Shown: positions 18,071 to 26,736 of the stretch, one piece after another
Position numbering within the stretch: position 1 is the stretch's first letter
How the letters are laid out: each line of letters starts with the position of its first letter
From: Pseudomonadales bacterium
GTDB lineage: Bacteria; Pseudomonadota; Gammaproteobacteria; Pseudomonadales; JAHRWD01
Length of the DNA: 64,000 bases
Reading direction: 5' to 3'
Assembly (NCBI GenBank): GCA_029210125.1
Contig: JARGPR010000013.1
Span: 1-64,000, forward strand
The notes under the pieces: model-generated
Databases searched by the model: none
Told to the model about the DNA's origin: nothing
The model's input: only the letters and a program-made list of their open reading frames with translations
Program-made: the position numbers and the translations under genes

Positions 18071-18504
18071 TAGAAAGGCTAATTAGAGACCCATACTTTA
18101 GGGCGGCTGTGATAGCCGCCCTTTTGTTTTGGGCGGCCCTTTATTTCGTTGAACCGGGTGTGCGCAGTGGCCCGAGCAATGGAATATATCCCGGCTTGCT
18201 ACTGTTAGGAGTGGTTTACCCCGTTCTGGAAGAGCTTGCGTTTCGGGGTTTGTTACAAGGAAAACTCTCTCAATATGAGATGGGGTCTCGGACTGTGGTT
18301 GGTATCAGTTATGCGAATTTGGCAACCAGCCTCTTGTTTGTGTTTTGTCACCTTTGGGGGCATACGGTTTTGTGGGCTTTGGCAACTTTCTTTCCATCGA
18401 TTGTGTTTGGATATTTCAAAGATAAGTATCAAAGCGTGACACCGGCCATTGTGATCCACGTCTATTTTAATGTGGGTTATTTTTTGACTACAGCCAGTTA
18501 TTAA
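18067..18504 (+). CDS. CPBP glutamic intramembrane protease, MrtJ-like
   Basis: A 145-residue membrane protein, short for the CPBP (CAAX protease/bacteriocin-processing) family, with about four helices. All three family motifs are present: EELAFRG (about 56-62), FVFCH and HVYFN near the C-terminus, supplying the catalytic Glu, Arg, His and Asn. Its ATG overlaps the stop of the preceding gene by 4 bp. From memory, NCBI describes a JDVT-CTERM system in which such a protease (MrtJ) is encoded beside a single substrate with a C-terminal GGGGC-DPxLPLL tail, and this pair fits. Cleavage probably occurs near the substrate's terminal Cys/membrane segment, with attachment or release at the outer surface (inference). 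Confidence 0.82.
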   Translation: MIERLIRDPYFRAAVIAALLFWAALYFVEPGVRSGPSNGIYPGLLLLGVVYPVLEELAFRGLLQGKLSQYEMGSRTVVGISYANLATSLLFVFCHLWGHTVLWALATFFPSIVFGYFKDKYQSVTPAIVIHVYFNVGYFLTTASY

Positions 18505-18959
18505 TACTGATAACTAAACTGGATTGTTATCGCCTTCGTATAGCCATTGAGAAATACCTTGCCATACATAGGGTTTTCTGTGGTTGCGGAGATCAATCTA
18601 TTTAGAGAGGGTGGAAAATTATCAAAGTTACCTCATTCAAAAAATTCCAATTCAAATCACATTAGACTCAATAATTGTAGTAATCGGATTGGCTATCGTT
18701 GGCACCAATACCTTGATTAGTCGAACCCAGGATTTTACCAGGCCGAAGCTCAGCTGAAGGCATATTTGTCGGTAATGGTTGATCGAGTTATCTATTCCGA
18801 ATAGGGATTGGGTGTCGCCATCATGCTGACTGAACTGAAGTTACAAATATACTACTCCACATTTTGAAAAAGAGGCGATGAACAGAGTATGTTTTTCGTC
18901 TGTATTGGTTTTGTAAGTAAGGGTTATTCGAGAGTAGTGATGCAGGTCCGAGATTTGAA
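18505..18959. other. 455-bp gap before tRNA-Arg
   Basis: The only suggestion of coding is the weak single-membrane-segment frame at 18611-18757, listed separately. No terminator with a clear U-tract follows the CPBP gene. Base composition is A+T-rich compared with the flanking genes. Confidence 0.4.
18611..18757 (+). CDS. Doubtful 48-residue single-span peptide
   Basis: A GTG-started frame reads VENYQSYLIQKIPIQ, then a hydrophobic stretch DSIIVVIGLAIVGTNTLI and a short charged tail before TGA. The composition looks like a small membrane peptide or a decayed gene end. There is no properly spaced ribosome-binding site; GAGAGG abuts the GTG. It is listed because it is the only coding-like stretch in the gap. 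Confidence 0.2.
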   Translation: MENYQSYLIQKIPIQITLDSIIVVIGLAIVGTNTLISRTQDFTRPKLS

Positions 18960-19036
<77 letters not shown>

Positions 19037-19067
19037 TAATTTTGATCTCTGCGATCGTTGGCAGAAG

Positions 19068-19083
19068 GTTAACAATAGTTAAC
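19068..19083. repeat. GTTAAC inverted repeat upstream of tRNA-Arg
   Basis: Two GTTAAC palindromes flank AATA (19068-19073 and 19078-19083), 32 bp upstream of the tRNA 5' end on the minus strand. It may be an operator or a chance A+T palindrome. Confidence 0.3.
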
Positions 19084-19142
19084 GAAATGTCCCTTGATAT
19101 GGCTGACGAATCACATTGATTGCACCATTTTTTAGGGCCGCT

Positions 19143-19172
19143 ATTGTAGCGCTGACAGGTGTCGGAAAGCAA
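19143..19172 (-). promoter_or_regulatory. Candidate promoter for tRNA-Arg
   Basis: On the minus strand, TTGCTT (19172-19167) and TACAAT (19148-19143) form a -35/-10 pair with an 18-bp spacer. They are directed at the tRNA and leave a leader of about 100 nt. Confidence 0.4.
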
Positions 19173-19190
19173 TTTGCTCGCGGGGCTTGG

Positions 19191-19218
19191 TTGTGGCTTC
19201 CGCAACCACTACTATAGT
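19191..19218 (+). promoter_or_regulatory. Candidate pyk promoter
   Basis: TTGTGG (19191-19196), a 16-bp spacer and TATAGT (19213-19218) lie about 60 bp before the pyk ATG. The -10 region sits in a near-palindrome, CCACTACTATAGTGG, that could also be an operator. Confidence 0.35.
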
Positions 19219-19277
19219 GGCGCTAATTGCATTAAGTAGTTCCCTTAGCCTATCCATTTTTTGTCAGTGAGTATTAC

Positions 19278-20675
19278 ATGAGAAAAACCAAAATCATCTG
19301 CACCATCGGCCCCGTTACCGATTCTTATAATATGCTGGAGAAAATGTATAACAGTGGCATGAACGTAGTGCGACTGAACATGTCTCACGGCGATCATAAG
19401 TCCCACGCCAAAGTAATTAAGGCTATTAAGACACTGAATAAAAAAGTGCAGTTTCCAGTACCGGTACTGCTGGATACTCAAGGGCCTGAAATACGAACCG
19501 GTCAGCTTGAAAACCCGCTTGATTTGAAAACCGGTGACTTAATCTCGGTTTCGGTGTCTCCGAATAATATTGAGGAACGGTCTATACATATTGATTACAG
19601 TGATCTGGTGGAGTCAGTTAATGTTGGTGACCGAATCACTGTGGACAACGGCTTGATTAACCTTGAGGTGCTAAAAAAAAGCGATAAAACCATGCAGTGC
19701 AGGGTGGTGGATGGCGGTAAGCTTAAGAGCAAAAGCCACGTAAATCTGCCAGGGGTTCGGGTGAATCTGCCGGGTATTACCGCTAAAGACCGCAAGGATA
19801 TTCTATTTGGTATTGAGCAGGAGGTGGACTTCATAGCCATGTCTTTTGTGCGGGAAGCAAAGGACATTATAGAACTGCGTAAACTGATGGGCAGTAAAGC
19901 TGGCAAAATTAAGATCATTGCCAAGATAGAAGATCAGGAAGCCATTGAAAATATCGATGAGATTATTGAAGAGGCGGACGGTGTAATGGTGGCCCGGGGA
20001 GATCTGGGGGTTGAAATTCCCTTTGAGAATCTGCCCAACGTACAACGACAAATTGTGCGACTGTGCCATGAAAAAGGAAAACGAGTTATTGTGGCGACCC
20101 ACTTGTTGGAGTCGATGATCGAAAGCCCGATGCCCACCCGCGCAGAAGCCACTGATGTGGCTAACGCAGTCTACGAAGAGGTTGATGCGGTGATGCTTTC
20201 GGGTGAAACGACGGTGGGGAAATACCCCTTAAAAGCGATTGAAGCGCTTGACCGAATCGCCAGGGTATCGGAACAGGCGCGTGGTCTGCAGTTTGTGAAT
20301 GTATTGATCAAAGATAAGGACAAACAGTTCCTTGCTGCCTCAGCGGTTGAAATGGCGGAGTCCCTGAGTGCCAGTGGTATTGTGGTTATTACCCGGCGTG
20401 GCTATATGGCCAATTATTTGGCCAACTGTCTGCCAACCCAGGTGCAAATATTTGCATTCACAAACGATAGCCGTACTCGACGCCAGCTTTCGTTAAGCCG
20501 TGGTGTAATTCCGTACCGAACCACTTTTAGTCAGGACCCGGAGAAAACGCTGACTTCAGCGTTTAATGTGCTCAAGAAAAAGGAAGGGCTTAGTGCTGGT
20601 GATAAGGTGGTCGTCATATCCGACGTCATTGCCGGGCAGGGGATTGATGCTATTCAGATTCGCGCATTGCCCTGA
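19278..20675 (+). CDS. pyk: Pyruvate kinase
   Basis: A 465-residue cytoplasmic glycolytic enzyme that transfers phosphate from phosphoenolpyruvate to ADP. It opens with RKTKIICTIGP, has the substrate/K+ region VVRLNMSHG and LLDTQGPEIRTG, the active-site strand IIAKIEDQEAIENIDEII, and the metal-binding loop MVARGDLGVEIP at about 237-248. The short C-terminal domain ends in a compact regulatory fold, as in PykF-type enzymes. It is divergent from tRNA-Arg with a 240-bp gap, and a small membrane-protein gene follows. Confidence 0.95.
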   Translation: MRKTKIICTIGPVTDSYNMLEKMYNSGMNVVRLNMSHGDHKSHAKVIKAIKTLNKKVQFPVPVLLDTQGPEIRTGQLENPLDLKTGDLISVSVSPNNIEERSIHIDYSDLVESVNVGDRITVDNGLINLEVLKKSDKTMQCRVVDGGKLKSKSHVNLPGVRVNLPGITAKDRKDILFGIEQEVDFIAMSFVREAKDIIELRKLMGSKAGKIKIIAKIEDQEAIENIDEIIEEADGVMVARGDLGVEIPFENLPNVQRQIVRLCHEKGKRVIVATHLLESMIESPMPTRAEATDVANAVYEEVDAVMLSGETTVGKYPLKAIEALDRIARVSEQARGLQFVNVLIKDKDKQFLAASAVEMAESLSASGIVVITRRGYMANYLANCLPTQVQIFAFTNDSRTRRQLSLSRGVIPYRTTFSQDPEKTLTSAFNVLKKKEGLSAGDKVVVISDVIAGQGIDAIQIRALP

Positions 20676-20743
20676 TCAGTTCGACAACGATTACCTGCCA
20701 GAATACTGATCCAGTGAACTATGGTGAGCAGCCTTATTTAAAG

Positions 20744-21034
20744 ATGAAAATATTTACGACGCCAACGACAGGGCTATATCGATTTGCAGGTGCATTGTGG
20801 GGCATGGCTGCATCGATTACGGTATTTTGGCAGATCGGTCAGGGGCAAAAGGTACCCGTTGATCCGATGATCGCCTGCGGCTTGGCATTTTTTGTAACCT
20901 ATTTGCTGGTGATTCAGATTGGTAAGAGAGCATTAATGAAGCCATCTGGATCGGCTTATGCCTGGAACCAGCCTCGGGTTTTAATACTATTCGCAGTGCT
21001 GAGTATGATTAGTTTGTTATGGAACCTGAAGTAG
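20744..21034 (+). CDS. Small conserved-looking membrane protein, unknown function
   Basis: A 96-residue protein with three hydrophobic segments (about residues 12-30, 40-60 and 78-94) and a basic middle loop containing GKRALMKPSG. I do not recognise a family. The ATG at 20744 is preceded by a weak AAAG; a GTG at 20714 would add ten residues with no better ribosome site. It lies 68 bp after pyk and 61 bp before the enoyl-CoA hydratase gene, so it could be in either transcript. Confidence 0.6.
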   Translation: MKIFTTPTTGLYRFAGALWGMAASITVFWQIGQGQKVPVDPMIACGLAFFVTYLLVIQIGKRALMKPSGSAYAWNQPRVLILFAVLSMISLLWNLK

Positions 21035-21095
21035 GAATACTGCGTCAAAATCGATAAACTTCCTTTGCGAATACAATAATAATGAAAGGAATCAG

Positions 21096-21914
21096 ATGAT
21101 GGCAACCGATGCGGTATACGTTGAAATAGAGGAGCAGATCGCTCAGATTACACTTAATCGTCCCGACAATCGTAACAGTATGAATGCTGAAATGATGGCT
21201 GGTTTTGCAATCGCGCTTGAACAGATAAAAGCGGAAAATGATCTGCGTTGTTTGATTATTGCGGGTAGCGGAACCTCTTTCTGTGCGGGTGGTGATTTTG
21301 GTGGTGACGGGAGTTTCAAAAAAGCTGAAGAAGAAACGGTCGAGCCAACGCCTGCTCCGGCAATGCGACATGAAAGTCTTCTTCATACTTACCGCTCATT
21401 TCTTGATATCGCACGGTTAGATATACCCGTTATTGGTGCTCTGACCGGGCACGCGATTGGTGGTGGTTTTGGGCTGGCACTGATTTGCGATATGCGGGTA
21501 GCGAATCAGGATGCCTTGTATGGAGCCAACTTTGCGCGGCTTGGATTGCATTCGGGTATGTCGATCTCTTACATGTTGCCACGATTGGTTGGTGTGCCAC
21601 GCGCAGCCGAGCTACTGTTCACCGGCCGTAGAATTGACGGCGCAACCGCTGAACGCTTCGGTATGATGAACTACGCGGTTCCCGCTGATCAGGTGCTGGA
21701 AAAAAGTTGGGAGCTGGCGCGGGAAATTGCGATATGTGCACCAGTAGCTGTGCGCATGATGAAACAGTCGCTCTATAAAAATGGCGACTGGGATCCCAAC
21801 TCTGCCGCCTTTACGGAAGCGATGTGTCAAGCTAAAACCTTTGAAATGGATGACTGCAAAGAGGGTATAAGGGCATTGTTGGAAAAGAGGGAGCCAGATT
21901 TTAAAGGTAGGTAA
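21096..21914 (+). CDS. Enoyl-CoA hydratase/isomerase family protein
   Basis: A 272-residue crotonase-fold protein that hydrates or isomerises enoyl-CoA in beta-oxidation-like pathways. ITLNRPDNRNSMN (about 17-29) opens the fold, SFCAGGDF (about 61-68) gives the first oxyanion-hole loop, and GHAIGGGFGLALICDMRVA the second. ARLGLHSGMS replaces the usual ELGLxPGxG, so the catalytic glutamate pair may differ from classical hydratases. It is followed after a 176-bp gap by two acyl-CoA dehydrogenase genes, consistent with a shared chain-degrading pathway. Confidence 0.88.
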   Translation: MMATDAVYVEIEEQIAQITLNRPDNRNSMNAEMMAGFAIALEQIKAENDLRCLIIAGSGTSFCAGGDFGGDGSFKKAEEETVEPTPAPAMRHESLLHTYRSFLDIARLDIPVIGALTGHAIGGGFGLALICDMRVANQDALYGANFARLGLHSGMSISYMLPRLVGVPRAAELLFTGRRIDGATAERFGMMNYAVPADQVLEKSWELAREIAICAPVAVRMMKQSLYKNGDWDPNSAAFTEAMCQAKTFEMDDCKEGIRALLEKREPDFKGR

Positions 21915-22090
21915 AGCCAACCTTGATCTAGCTTATTGCTTGAGCAGTTTCATGATCAAAACACTTGCATTAGGCGTTGAATCGCTTTAGCTTGACGCGG
22001 TTGCTTAACAGCCTTCTATAGATGGCTCAAAATAAAAATAGTTAACATCAACAGTATTCAATCAGACCATATTGGAAACAGGAGTTTTTA

Positions 22091-23290
22091 ATGGATTTAA
22101 GTTATGGCAAAGAGTATGACGAGTACCGGGAAGAGGTCCGTGCATTCATAAAAGAGCACGGCCATAAATCCCCCGACTCTTCAAAGCAGGGAAATAAGCC
22201 CGACGCAGAAGATAAAGCGTGGCAAAAGCTATTAATTGAACGCGGCTATGCAGCGCGCATTATTCCCAAAGAATATGGCGGGTACGGCGGTGAAGCGGAC
22301 CTACTCAAAAGCGTCATCATTGATGAAGAATTTGACGAAGCGGGTGTTTCCAAAGGCCTTGGGGGGCAGGGTATCTCCATGCTGGTTCCCACATTGCTGG
22401 AACTGGGAACCGACGAACAAAAAGAGAAATGGATTAAACCCACCCTCGAGGGTGAGATATTTTGGGCTCAGGGTTATTCAGAGCCGGGTGCGGGTAGTGA
22501 TTTGGCAAGCCTGCAAACCAAAGCCCATGTTGAAGATGGCAAGTTCGTCATCAACGGTCAGAAGATCTGGACGAGCTCTGCACACTTTGCCGACATGATG
22601 TTCATTCTTGTACGGACCGAACCCGATGCACCCAAGCACAAAGGCATCAGCTATCTGCTATTGCCTATGGACACACCGGGCATAGAAATTCGGCCATTGG
22701 TCACCATGACCGGTGAAGCGACCTTCAACGAAGTGTTCTTCGAAGACGTTAAAGTTCCAACCGATCAGATCGTTGCCAATCGCGGTGAAGGCTGGATGGT
22801 TGCTAACGCAACACTCAAGCATGAGCGTGGTATGTTGGGTGATCCTCGTCAATCTTCCAGCCTGTTGCATCAGGTTGTCGAGTTGATGAAAACAGAGGAC
22901 GTGAATGGCGTTAAGTTAATGGATAGCCCGATCTTCCGTGATCGTCTGCTTAAGCTGCAGGGCCGTGTTATGGCTATGCAATACAATAGCATGCGTTTGC
23001 TTTCTAACGACCTAAGTGGCAACGTCGAACTGATGCCTATTCTAGTCGTGAAACTGATCGGTACACACCTTAATCAGGATATCTGCGGTTTGGCGATTGA
23101 TGCCCTGGGTGAGCTGGGCGTATTGTATGACGATAGTAAATACCTCCGAAACAGCGGCATGTGGCAAACCCGCTATATGTTCATGCTTGGACTGATTATT
23201 GGCGGTGGGACCTCCCATATTCAGAAGAACATCATCAGTGAGCACGGTCTCGGCATGCCCCGGGAACCTAAACCACAGAAAACGGCTTAA
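22091..23290 (+). CDS. Acyl-CoA dehydrogenase, catalytic-type (alpha) subunit
   Basis: A 399-residue flavoprotein that oxidises an acyl-CoA to the 2-enoyl-CoA and passes electrons to ETF. FAD/substrate motifs include QGYSEPGAGSDLASLQTKA (about 136-154) and INGQKIWTSSAHFADMMFIL. The C-terminal site holding the catalytic Glu in medium-chain enzymes reads GGGTSHIQKN, with Gly instead. A Glu is available in LKHERGMLG (about 239-247), the helix-G position used by isovaleryl-CoA dehydrogenase and by the ChsE alpha chains of steroid degradation. The next gene, 14 bp on, encodes a shorter partner, suggesting an alpha2-beta2 enzyme. Confidence 0.9.
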   Translation: MDLSYGKEYDEYREEVRAFIKEHGHKSPDSSKQGNKPDAEDKAWQKLLIERGYAARIIPKEYGGYGGEADLLKSVIIDEEFDEAGVSKGLGGQGISMLVPTLLELGTDEQKEKWIKPTLEGEIFWAQGYSEPGAGSDLASLQTKAHVEDGKFVINGQKIWTSSAHFADMMFILVRTEPDAPKHKGISYLLLPMDTPGIEIRPLVTMTGEATFNEVFFEDVKVPTDQIVANRGEGWMVANATLKHERGMLGDPRQSSSLLHQVVELMKTEDVNGVKLMDSPIFRDRLLKLQGRVMAMQYNSMRLLSNDLSGNVELMPILVVKLIGTHLNQDICGLAIDALGELGVLYDDSKYLRNSGMWQTRYMFMLGLIIGGGTSHIQKNIISEHGLGMPREPKPQKTA

Positions 23291-23304
23291 AGGAGTAGAG
23301 AACA

Positions 23305-24399
23305 GTGGAATTTGGATATTCAGAAGAACAAAAAATGCTCGACGAGTCGATCCGTCGGTTTGTAAATTCAGAGGTCCCTTTAGACCGAATTCGTGAGTTA
23401 GTACTGGAAGGTACCGGCTACGATGAGAAGATCTGGTCTGGCCTGGCTGAGTTAGGTGTTTTGGGTGTGTTGATCCCCGAAGAGTTTGGCGGTGCAGGAA
23501 TGGGGTTCCTCGACGCAACCATCATTCAGGAAAGTTTGGGTTATGTAGTGGCCCCGGCGCCGTTCCTCGGAACCTCGATCATGGCACCTACAGCGATACT
23601 TGCAGCGGGTTCTGATGATCAGAAGAATAAATGGCTGCCGGAAATTTCATCGGGTAATTTGAAGGTTGGCTTAGGTCTGACCGAAGTTACCGGAGCACGT
23701 GAAAATGCTGGTGTCAGTTTTAGTGGCGGGAAAGCCAATGGTAAAGCGATGTTCGTAATCGACGGCGAATGTGCTGACGGATACATACTTGCCGCTGGTA
23801 AAGACACTCTTGTTTGGGTGGCTGCCGGCGCCGCAGGACTTACCAAAACTAGGCTCAACACGGTTGATAACACGCGAGGGGTAGTTGAATTGGTTCTGGA
23901 TGGTGTAGAAGCAGAACTGATCGGAACCCAGGGCGGAGAAGCCGCTGCGGTTCAAAAAACCGTCGATGCGGGTCGCACTGCATTGGCTGCGGATCTACTG
24001 GGTACATCTCAGCGTATGCTAGAGCGTGCAGTTGAATACGCTAAGGAGCGTAAGCAATTTAACCGTGTGATTGCATCCTTCCAAGGTTTGAAACACACTT
24101 GTGCTGATATGGCAGCTAACCTTGAGCCTTGCCGCGCAATGGTATGGTATGCCGCCCATTGTCAGCAGGAGATTGCTGATGAGGCAACACTGCTAGCGTG
24201 TCAGGTTAAATCTCATCTGTCAGAAGTGTCCACGCCAATTGCCAACGATACCACACTGGTTCACGGTGGTATGGGCTTCACTGACCTTATGGGTTTGCAC
24301 TTCTGGTTCAAGCGTATTGGTTTAAGCCGTCAGTTGCTGGGTTCTCCAGAAGCTGTCCGTGAAGAAGCAGCGGTCCTTCAAGGCTGGGTTGCAGCTTAG
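23305..24399 (+). CDS. Acyl-CoA dehydrogenase, partner-type (beta) subunit
   Basis: A 364-residue acyl-CoA dehydrogenase homologue starting at a GTG with GGAG upstream. It has the N-terminal helical domain (GYSEEQKMLDESIRRF), EEFGGAGMGFLD, and the FAD-contact segment YAKERKQFNRVIASFQGLKH (about 246-265). The C-terminal VHGGMGFT is followed by FWFKRIGLSRQLLG and not by a GTxxIQR loop, and the catalytic Glu is missing at both known positions. This is the pattern of the non-catalytic beta chain in alpha2-beta2 dehydrogenases. It is followed by a 32-bp palindrome and a terminator, so the pair ends its transcript here. Confidence 0.87.
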   Translation: MEFGYSEEQKMLDESIRRFVNSEVPLDRIRELVLEGTGYDEKIWSGLAELGVLGVLIPEEFGGAGMGFLDATIIQESLGYVVAPAPFLGTSIMAPTAILAAGSDDQKNKWLPEISSGNLKVGLGLTEVTGARENAGVSFSGGKANGKAMFVIDGECADGYILAAGKDTLVWVAAGAAGLTKTRLNTVDNTRGVVELVLDGVEAELIGTQGGEAAAVQKTVDAGRTALAADLLGTSQRMLERAVEYAKERKQFNRVIASFQGLKHTCADMAANLEPCRAMVWYAAHCQQEIADEATLLACQVKSHLSEVSTPIANDTTLVHGGMGFTDLMGLHFWFKRIGLSRQLLGSPEAVREEAAVLQGWVAA

Positions 24400-24404
24400 C
24401 ACGC

Positions 24405-24436
24405 ATATTAACGCAGCAAATTTGCTGCGTTAATAT
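24405..24436. repeat. Perfect 32-bp palindrome
   Basis: Every base from 24405 to 24436 is part of a perfect palindrome centred between 24420 and 24421, with half-site ATATTAACGCAGCAAA. It starts 6 bp after the dehydrogenase stop and is followed 8 bp later by a terminator. In RNA it can form a long hairpin, and in DNA it could be a cruciform or a dimer-binding site. Confidence 0.85.
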
Positions 24437-24444
24437 AGGGTATA

Positions 24445-24476
24445 AAAAAGGGGTAGACTTTGGTCTATCCCTTTTT
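24445..24476 (+). terminator. Rho-independent terminator after the first dehydrogenase pair
   Basis: A 14-bp stem of AAAAAGGGGTAGAC (24445-24458) and GTCTATCCCTTTTT (24463-24476), with one G-U pair and a TTTG loop. It is A-rich before and T-rich after, so it may work in both directions. Confidence 0.9.
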
Positions 24477-24522
24477 ATTATCGGTATACCGCACTTAAAT
24501 ATATCTTTTGATTGAAAATATT

Positions 24523-25464
24523 ATGGCTCCAGAAAAAAGCAATTCACTCCTACCGTTACTGGCGCCAAAACATTGGGTGATGTGGTTTGTTATCGGATTA
24601 ATTCGGATTACCGCATTTTTCCCATACAGCTGGATTGTAGCTATTGGTAAGAAATTGGGATGGGTGTTGATGAAACTCGGTGGCAGCCGAGTACGTATTA
24701 CACGACGCAATCTTGAGCTCTGCTTTCCTGATAAAAGCGCTATTGAACGCGAACAAATATTAGAAAGGAATTTCCAGGCTCTCGGTGTTAGCTTCCTTGA
24801 ATCTGGTCTCGCGTGGTGGGGTAGTGATAAGCGAATTCTCAAAATGGCAACTATTGAAGGTTTGGAGTTGGTTGAACAGCGCTTAGCTGAGGGAAGAAAA
24901 ACCATTATGATTGGTTTCCACTTTGTGCCACTTGAGATGTGTGCACGACTTTGCGCCACCAAAGTAGATTTTAACGCGCTTTACAAACCTCAAAACAACG
25001 GCGTATTTGAATGGGTCAGCGCTAAGCGCCGCGGGCTGAACCATATGCATCTAATCCCGCGTAAAAAAATTAAATATATGCTTGGTTTGCTTGATCAGGG
25101 TAAAACTATTTTATTGGCTCCTGACCAGGATCTGGGCGTCAAGCGAGGCATATTTGTACCTTTTTTTGGTATTCCCGCAGCAACTATTCCGAGCGTTTCT
25201 GAATATGCTAAGCAGACAAATTCAGATGTGGTTTACTTTAACTTTTATCGGAACCCTGATTTCAGCGGCTTTACCTTAAAATTCTCCGCGCCCCTCGAAA
25301 ATTTCCCCAGTGGTGATGATTATAATGACACTGCGAGGATCAACCTGATGGTTGAAGAAGCAATACGCGCCCACCCAGACCAATACCTTTGGCAGCATAG
25401 AAGATTTAAAAATAGGCCGGAGGGTGAGGAACCGCTTTACTCCAAATCTGAGCGTAAACATTGA
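24523..25464 (+). CDS. LpxL/HtrB-like lysophospholipid acyltransferase family protein
   Basis: A 313-residue inner-membrane protein with one N-terminal hydrophobic segment (about 20-45). It has the acyltransferase motif H-x4-E (GFHFVPLEMC, about 134-143) and later LLAPDQDLGVKRGIFVPFFG and PYQYLWQHRRFK-like elements (here DQYLWQHRRFK). The family adds secondary acyl chains to Kdo2-lipid A. The similarity fits LpxL/LpxM, but other substrates such as ornithine-lipid precursors are possible. ATG 24523 is preferred over a TTG at 24508. It lies between a terminator and murB. Confidence 0.85.
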   Translation: MAPEKSNSLLPLLAPKHWVMWFVIGLIRITAFFPYSWIVAIGKKLGWVLMKLGGSRVRITRRNLELCFPDKSAIEREQILERNFQALGVSFLESGLAWWGSDKRILKMATIEGLELVEQRLAEGRKTIMIGFHFVPLEMCARLCATKVDFNALYKPQNNGVFEWVSAKRRGLNHMHLIPRKKIKYMLGLLDQGKTILLAPDQDLGVKRGIFVPFFGIPAATIPSVSEYAKQTNSDVVYFNFYRNPDFSGFTLKFSAPLENFPSGDDYNDTARINLMVEEAIRAHPDQYLWQHRRFKNRPEGEEPLYSKSERKH

Positions 25465-25496
25465 TACTGTCCTGTTTAATAGGTTTGGATGATTGA

Positions 25497-26522
25497 ATGG
25501 TGGCTGAATGCATGGGGACCTCGCTTAAAACACTTAATACCCTTGGTATAAATGCTCACTGTCAGCAGTTGATTGAGATTACCGATACTGATCAATTAGG
25601 GTTGGCGTTAGCCGATCTTCGTGAAAAGCAGCAATCATTTCTGGTGTTGGGCTCTGGTAGTAATCTGGTCTTTAGCAAAGATATGCTGGGCACTGTGCTT
25701 CATATAGCCACAAAGGGCATCGAAGTTATTGAGCAGGATTCCGAGCAAGTGGTTCTGTCAATCGCCGCAGGTGAAATCTGGGATGAGCTTGTATCCTACT
25801 GTATTAAAAATAATTATTTTGGCCTGGAAAACCTTTCTGGGATCCCTGGTACCGTTGGTGCGGCACCGGTTCAAAATATCGGTGCCTACGGTGTTGAGCT
25901 TGAACAGTTTTTGATCTCTGTGCAGGCGATAGAAGTTTCAACAGGTAAGTTACTCAGTTTTAGTCATGACGATTGTGAATTCGCATACCGCGATAGTTTA
26001 TTTAAACGAGTTGGTGCTAACCGATATGTAATTACCGATGTCAGGCTGAAACTTTTCAAAGACGCGAGCAGTAGGCGGGATTTGCAATATAAGGGTCTGG
26101 CTGATGAATTCGCCAAACAAGATTTAGTCAACCCCAATGCATCCACTGTTCGTCGTGTAATTAAAGAGATCCGCGGTGCTAAACTTCCTGATCCTGCAGT
26201 ACTGGCGAATGCAGGTAGCTTCTTCAAAAACCCAGTGGTTTCAGAGCAGATGTATCTGCAATTATTGGAGCAATACCCTGATATTGCATCTTTTCCGCAG
26301 AGAGATGGGCAAGTCAAGTTAGCCGCTAGCTGGATGATCGAAAATGCAGGTTGGAAGGGCTTTCGCGAAAATGATGCGGGTGTATTTGAAAAACACGCGT
26401 TGATACTGGTTAACCATGGATGTGCAACCGGTAGCAATATCATCTCACTGGCTAAACAGATTCAGGATTCAGTATCCGATCGGTTTGCAGTATCTCTAGA
26501 AATAGAACCCACTGTTATTTAG
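25497..26522 (+). CDS. murB: UDP-N-acetylmuramate dehydrogenase
   Basis: A 341-residue cytoplasmic flavoenzyme that reduces UDP-GlcNAc-enolpyruvate to UDP-MurNAc in peptidoglycan synthesis. The FAD-binding segment LVLGSGSNLVFS (about 49-60), GLENLSGIPGTVGAAPVQNIGAYG (about 111-134), YRDSLFK and GSFFKNPVV (about 241-249, with the active-site Ser) are present. The C-terminal half with AASWMIENAGWKG identifies the E. coli-like type I enzyme. It lies 32 bp after the acyltransferase, so the two envelope genes may be co-transcribed, sandwiched between the two dehydrogenase pairs. Confidence 0.95.
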   Translation: MVAECMGTSLKTLNTLGINAHCQQLIEITDTDQLGLALADLREKQQSFLVLGSGSNLVFSKDMLGTVLHIATKGIEVIEQDSEQVVLSIAAGEIWDELVSYCIKNNYFGLENLSGIPGTVGAAPVQNIGAYGVELEQFLISVQAIEVSTGKLLSFSHDDCEFAYRDSLFKRVGANRYVITDVRLKLFKDASSRRDLQYKGLADEFAKQDLVNPNASTVRRVIKEIRGAKLPDPAVLANAGSFFKNPVVSEQMYLQLLEQYPDIASFPQRDGQVKLAASWMIENAGWKGFRENDAGVFEKHALILVNHGCATGSNIISLAKQIQDSVSDRFAVSLEIEPTVI

Positions 26523-26736
26523 CTTTATCCCGGAACAATCTCTTTTTTGCTCGCTGATCACCTTCATTGGTTACCAAGTAGCTAAAAATAAAAGTACGCA
26601 TCCTAATCAATAGGCTGCAATGTACTTTAGATTTTGGCTCCACTGGGTTAACCTATTGGACGCTCTAGGCCCCGATGTGCATTGGTTGAACGTAATAGCG
26701 CTTTGGGTTTTGCTCTGTTCGGTTGAAGGATTCCTC

